Positions 53,011-56,110 of a stretch of DNA of 56,110 nucleotides are shown in pieces. The notes below the pieces were generated by a model, which was not told the origin of the DNA, made no database searches, and worked only from the letters and a program-made list of their open reading frames with translations. Origin of the DNA: Streptomyces sp. OfavH-34-F (GTDB taxonomy: Bacteria; Actinomycetota; Actinomycetes; Streptomycetales; Streptomycetaceae); contig NZ_JAKRGC010000012.1 of the NCBI RefSeq assembly GCF_022347745.1, positions 1 to 56,110 of the forward strand, written 5' to 3'. How positions within the stretch are numbered: position 1 is the stretch's first letter; each line of letters begins with the position of its first letter. A program made the translations under genes and the position numbers.

Positions 53011-53412
53011 TCAGGGGACGGGTTCGGCCGTTTTCCGCGGTGTGTCCGGGCGGAGCATGATCGTGCGGGAGAGCAGGAAGGTCACGGGGATCGCGGCGGC
53101 CGCCGCGACGGGCGGGGCGTAGCGGCTGCTGAACCCGGCCACGTCGACGAGGAGGTAGACGCCTCCGGTGGTGATGACGAAGTTCGCCGCGTTGGTGAGC
53201 GGGAAGAGCAGGAACTTCCGCCAGGTGGGCCGGGTGCGGTAGGTGACGTACGAGGTGAGGAAGAAGGAGCCGGTCATGCTGAGCGCGAAGGCGAGGGTGT
53301 GCGCGGCGAGGTACGGCAGGGCGTGCAGGAGCAGCAGGTAGCAGCCGTAGTACGTGGCCGTGTTCACCGCTCCGACGAGGACGAAGCGTACGAGTTGGGC
53401 GGAGACCGTCAT
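53011..53412 (-). CDS. GtrA-family small membrane protein
   Basis: 133 residues, four transmembrane helices: VLVGAVNTATYYGCYLLLLHA, LAFALSMTGSFFLTSYV, FPLTNAANFVITTGGVYLLV and VAAAAAIPVTFLLSRTIM. GtrA proteins flip polyprenyl-linked sugars across the membrane. The overlap (ATGA) with the preceding glycosyltransferase gene shows they form one unit. Confidence 0.92.
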   Translation of the reverse strand: MTVSAQLVRFVLVGAVNTATYYGCYLLLLHALPYLAAHTLAFALSMTGSFFLTSYVTYRTRPTWRKFLLFPLTNAANFVITTGGVYLLVDVAGFSSRYAPPVAAAAAIPVTFLLSRTIMLRPDTPRKTAEPVP

Positions 53413-54383
53413 CGTCGTACGAACTCCCGCGGCTCCGGCTGCGGTTCGGGCAGGGTGCGGTGGGGTCGGGCGTTGGTGGCCTTGACCAGGAAGTGCGGGC
53501 GGCGTTTGACCTCGTAGTAGATGCGGCCGACGTATTCGCCGACGACTCCGGCGAGCACCATCTGGACGCCGGCGAGCGCGGTGACGACGACGAGCAGGGT
53601 GACGTAGCCGGGGGTCTCGACTCCGCGGACGAGGGCGACGCCGACGATCCAGGCGGCGTAGGCGAGGGCGAGCGAGGTCAGCAGGAGGCCGAGGTAGAGG
53701 GCGGCGCGCAGGGGCTTGTTGTTGAAGGAGAGCAGTCCGTCGAGGCCGTAGTTGAGGAGCTTGCCGAAGCTCCAGGCGGAGCTGCCCTGTTCCCGGACGG
53801 CGTTCTCGTAGCTGAAGGTCGTGGTGGGGAAGCCGACCCAGGCGAAGAGGCCCTTGGAGAAGCGGTTGTACTCGGTGAGGGAGAGCACGGCGTCGGTCGC
53901 GCGGCGGGACAGGAGCCGGAAGTCGCCGACGCCGTCGACGAGTTCGACGTCCACCAGGCGGTTGATCAGCCAGTAGTAGGCGCGGGCGGTGACGGTCCGG
54001 GTGACGCGGTCGCCGGTGCGGGTGCGGCGGGCGACGACCTGGTCGTATCCGCGGGAGTGCTCCTGGAGCATGCGGCCGACGAGTTCGGGCGGGTGCTGGA
54101 GGTCGGCGTCCATGAGGACGACGGCGTCGCCGTCCGCGTGCTGGAGTCCGGCCAGCATGGCGGCTTCCTTGCCGAAGTTGCGGCTGAAGGAGACGTAGCG
54201 GACGCGGGGGTCGTCGGCGGCCAGCCGCTCGATGAGGGGGAGGGTGCGGTCGGCGCTGCCGTCGTCCACGTAGACGATCTCGAATGCGTGGCCGAGGCCC
54301 AGCATTTCGTCCGTGACGCGTGCGTGGAAGCGGTCGAGGACCTCTTCCTCGTTGTAGCAGGGCACCACCAGCGAGATCAGCAC
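53409..54383 (-). CDS. Polyprenyl-phosphate glycosyltransferase (GT2, GtrB-like)
   Basis: 324 residues. N-terminal GT2 catalytic domain with SLVVPCYNEEEVLDRFH, the DxD-like VYVDDGSAD and MDADLQHPPE, followed by two C-terminal hydrophobic segments (about 230-300). It transfers a sugar from UDP- or GDP-sugar to undecaprenyl phosphate; with GtrA this forms a two-gene unit for decorating an extracellular polymer. GTG start. Confidence 0.92.
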   Translation of the reverse strand: MLISLVVPCYNEEEVLDRFHARVTDEMLGLGHAFEIVYVDDGSADRTLPLIERLAADDPRVRYVSFSRNFGKEAAMLAGLQHADGDAVVLMDADLQHPPELVGRMLQEHSRGYDQVVARRTRTGDRVTRTVTARAYYWLINRLVDVELVDGVGDFRLLSRRATDAVLSLTEYNRFSKGLFAWVGFPTTTFSYENAVREQGSSAWSFGKLLNYGLDGLLSFNNKPLRAALYLGLLLTSLALAYAAWIVGVALVRGVETPGYVTLLVVVTALAGVQMVLAGVVGEYVGRIYYEVKRRPHFLVKATNARPHRTLPEPQPEPREFVRR

Positions 54384-54486
54384 CCGTATACCTCACCGGG
54401 GCGATGTGTCGCCCGCCGGAGCCCGGTGTGACCGCCGGGCGGCCATCGGGTGAACGGCCCCGAACGCCCTTGCCGGCGCGCGGCGT

Positions 54487-56019
54487 TCAGCCGCCCCGGA
54501 CCTGCATGCGGCGTTCCAGTTGCCGGCGCAGGTCGGCGGGGAGCGGGTGGTGGGGTCCGTAGGCGCGCTCGGTGTCGTACAGCAGCGCCTGGAGCTGGGC
54601 GATCGCTCCGGCGTGGTCGCCGAGGGCGAGCAGCAGTTCGCCGATGCGGTGGCGGATCTCGTACGAGCGGGCCGGGTCGTTGCCGGTGGCGTACTGGTTC
54701 TCGTAGTACGGCAGGACGGCGCGGTACTCGGCGAGCGCGGCAGCGGGTTCGCCGAGCTGTTCGAGGCACTGGGCGACGTCGCAGCGGTAGCCGAGGGTCT
54801 GCGGGTCGGCGGGGCCCGATTCGGCGGCCCGGTCGTCGGCGAGGCGGCGCAGTTCGGGCAGGGCGCGGCGGTACTGCCCGTCGTCCATGAGGGTCGCGGC
54901 GTACTGCTTGCGCAGGATGCGTACGACCGGGGAGCCGGGGCCGTGCTGTTCGGCGGCTACGGGGAGCAGGCCGCCGAGCATGTCCACGGCCTGGGTGATG
55001 CGGCCTTCGCCGAGGAGCCGCTTGACCTCGTCGACGGCGGCGGCGACGTCCGGCCGGGCGGGCGCCGGGGCGGGTCTGGCCGGCGGCGGGGCCGTGGCGC
55101 GGTCGGGCCAGGGGGCGTGGGGGCGCAGGAAGGGGCGGGTGGGGTCGAGCGGCCCGGAGGGCTGCCGGGAGCCGCGTCCGGGCAGCAGCGGGGCGAGCTG
55201 TTCGTACACCTCCTGGGCGCTGGCGGGGCGGTGCTGCGGGTCCTTGGCGAGCAGCCGCAGGACCAGGGCCTCCAGGGCTTCGGGGATGTCGGGGCGGATC
55301 TGCCGGACGGGGAGCGGCGGTTCGTAGAGGTGGCGGTGGAGCACGCCGAGGGCGGTGGAGCCGGCGAAGGGCACGTCGCCGCTGAGCAGTTCGTGCAGCA
55401 GGACGCCGAGGGCGTAGAGGTCGGTGTACGGGCCGACGGCGCCGCCCATGGCCTGTTCGGGGGCCATGTAGGCCGGGGAGCCGATGGGTGAGCCGGTGTG
55501 GGTGAGCCGGGTGGTGTCGGTGTCGAGGACGGAGGCGACGCCGAGGTCGAGGACGAGGACGGTGCCGTCCGGGCGGACCATGACGTTGCGGGGCTTGAGG
55601 TCGCGGTGGACGATCGGCACGGCGTGCACGGCGCTGAGGACGGCGCACAGCTGGGCGGCGACCGCGACGGCCCACGGCCAGGGGTAGGGGTCGTGTTCGG
55701 CGAGGTGGTCGCCGAGGTCGGCGCCCTCCACGTACTGCATGACGAGGAAGAGGTCGTCGCCGTCGCTGCCGGCGTCGTGGACGGTGACCAGGCCGGCGTG
55801 GTCCACCTGGGCGGTGACGCGGCACTCGCGGACGAAGCGGCGGCGCAGTTCACCGGCAGCGTCGCTGCCGATGGGCCCGGTGACCCGGTCGGGGCGCAGC
55901 AGCTTGACCGCGACCCGGCGGTCCAGGCGCTGGTCGTAGGCGGTCCAGACCTGGCCCATGCCGCCCTGGCCGAGGATGGTGGCCAGTTCGTACCGTCCGC
56001 CGATGAGCCGGCCGTTCAC
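54487..56019 (-). CDS. Serine/threonine protein kinase with C-terminal TPR-like region
   Basis: 510 residues. Kinase domain about 10-275: GQGGMGQVW (P-loop), AVKLL (Lys), HRDLKPRNV (catalytic loop), DLG in place of DFG, and APEQAMGG. No transmembrane helix follows; instead a Pro/Ala linker and a helical region (about 330-500) with TPR-like spacing (LPELRRLADDRAAESG..., LAEYRAVLPYYE..., IAQLQALLYDTERAYG), reminiscent of cytoplasmic AfsR-like partner kinases. GTG start overlaps the upstream gene stop (GTGA). Confidence 0.9.
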   Translation of the reverse strand: MNGRLIGGRYELATILGQGGMGQVWTAYDQRLDRRVAVKLLRPDRVTGPIGSDAAGELRRRFVRECRVTAQVDHAGLVTVHDAGSDGDDLFLVMQYVEGADLGDHLAEHDPYPWPWAVAVAAQLCAVLSAVHAVPIVHRDLKPRNVMVRPDGTVLVLDLGVASVLDTDTTRLTHTGSPIGSPAYMAPEQAMGGAVGPYTDLYALGVLLHELLSGDVPFAGSTALGVLHRHLYEPPLPVRQIRPDIPEALEALVLRLLAKDPQHRPASAQEVYEQLAPLLPGRGSRQPSGPLDPTRPFLRPHAPWPDRATAPPPARPAPAPARPDVAAAVDEVKRLLGEGRITQAVDMLGGLLPVAAEQHGPGSPVVRILRKQYAATLMDDGQYRRALPELRRLADDRAAESGPADPQTLGYRCDVAQCLEQLGEPAAALAEYRAVLPYYENQYATGNDPARSYEIRHRIGELLLALGDHAGAIAQLQALLYDTERAYGPHHPLPADLRRQLERRMQVRGG

Positions 56020-56110
56020 CGGCCTTCCTCCTTGCGGAGGTAGTCGCTCAGTTCGTCCAGTTCGGCGCGGACCTGGTCGATGCGGTGGGGCGGCGGGGGC
56101 GGGGTGTGGG
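56016..56110 (-). CDS. C-terminal end of a gene upstream of the kinase
   Basis: The right edge shows the last about 30 residues of a minus-strand frame ending HRIDQVRAELDELSDYLRKE and a short tail, overlapping the kinase start by four bases (GTGA). The preceding PPPPP-rich stretch suggests a linker. Family cannot be recognised. Confidence 0.6.
   Translation of the reverse strand, partial: HTPPPPPHRIDQVRAELDELSDYLRKEEGR

Noticed and set aside
53011..54396. Single 461-codon frame spanning the GtrA and GT2 genes
   Set aside because: Its N-terminal part is an Arg/Pro-rich shadow of the glycosyltransferase; only the last 133 codons form a real GtrA protein starting at 53412.

Overview
This window is high-GC (roughly 70 percent or more by eye) chromosomal DNA of a Streptomyces or a very close relative. 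Four things point there: pervasive GC-ending codons with long shadow frames on the opposite strand; the run ndh - ppx - DUF501 - divIC - eno - rpfA as found in streptomycetes; a tRNA-Leu with anticodon UAA (bldA); and a ydaO-type c-di-AMP riboswitch in front of an Rpf-like gene.

Region 1 (1 to about 25.3 kb, all minus strand) is a specialised-metabolite gene cluster that continues past the left edge. Its core is a hydrazine-forming set: a lysine N6-hydroxylase (11092-12414), a cupin/methionyl-tRNA-synthetase-like enzyme (7746-10025) and a DadA-like FAD oxidase (10022-11095). These correspond to Spb38, Spb40 and Spb39 of the s56-p1 pathway. There, N6-hydroxylysine is joined to an amino acid (glycine in s56-p1) through an N-N bond, and the adduct is cleaved to hydrazinoacetic acid plus 2-aminoadipate semialdehyde. 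Two saccharopine-dehydrogenase-like enzymes (15183-17526) could return the semialdehyde to lysine. Around this core are a one-module NRPS (Cy-A-T with a Cys-like specificity code), a free AMP ligase and carrier protein, an ATP-grasp ligase, a GNAT, a C45 (penicillin acyltransferase type) enzyme, a PPTase, an MFS exporter, a P450, an acyl-CoA dehydrogenase, a double heme-oxygenase-like (HDO) protein, a KAS III-like enzyme, a PEP-mutase-family enzyme and a type II thioesterase. Most neighbouring genes overlap by 4-11 bases, which indicates tightly coupled operons. Unusual features are a carrier domain fused to the hydrazine synthetase, an HDO protein whose N-terminal half is a metal-ligand-less copy of its C-terminal half, and a Cy domain with Asn in place of a conserved Asp.

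Region 2 (25.0-27.4 kb) looks like the control edge of the cluster. A 78-residue secreted-type peptide with a doubled DVGWN motif lies divergent from a PLD-like/LuxR-HTH regulator, followed by an EamA exporter. In-frame TTA codons occur early in four genes (peptide, KAS III, one saccharopine dehydrogenase, EamA exporter). The cognate tRNA gene bldA lies at 36.2 kb, so the cluster is predicted to be developmentally gated.

Region 3 (27.5 to 56.1 kb) is conserved chromosome: a small membrane protein, cystathionine beta-synthase, GDSL esterase, thiolase, Bax-inhibitor-1 protein, DUF4259 protein, a methyltransferase, bldA, an ABC exporter pair, a cyclopropane-synthase-like methyltransferase, ndh with a putative Rex operator, ppx, DUF501, divIC, eno, two Rpf-type cell-wall enzymes, a CYP107-like P450, a MazG-type hydrolase, a SurA-like lipoprotein, GtrA plus a GT2 glycosyltransferase, and a Ser/Thr kinase. 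Several strong hairpin terminators separate the transcription units.
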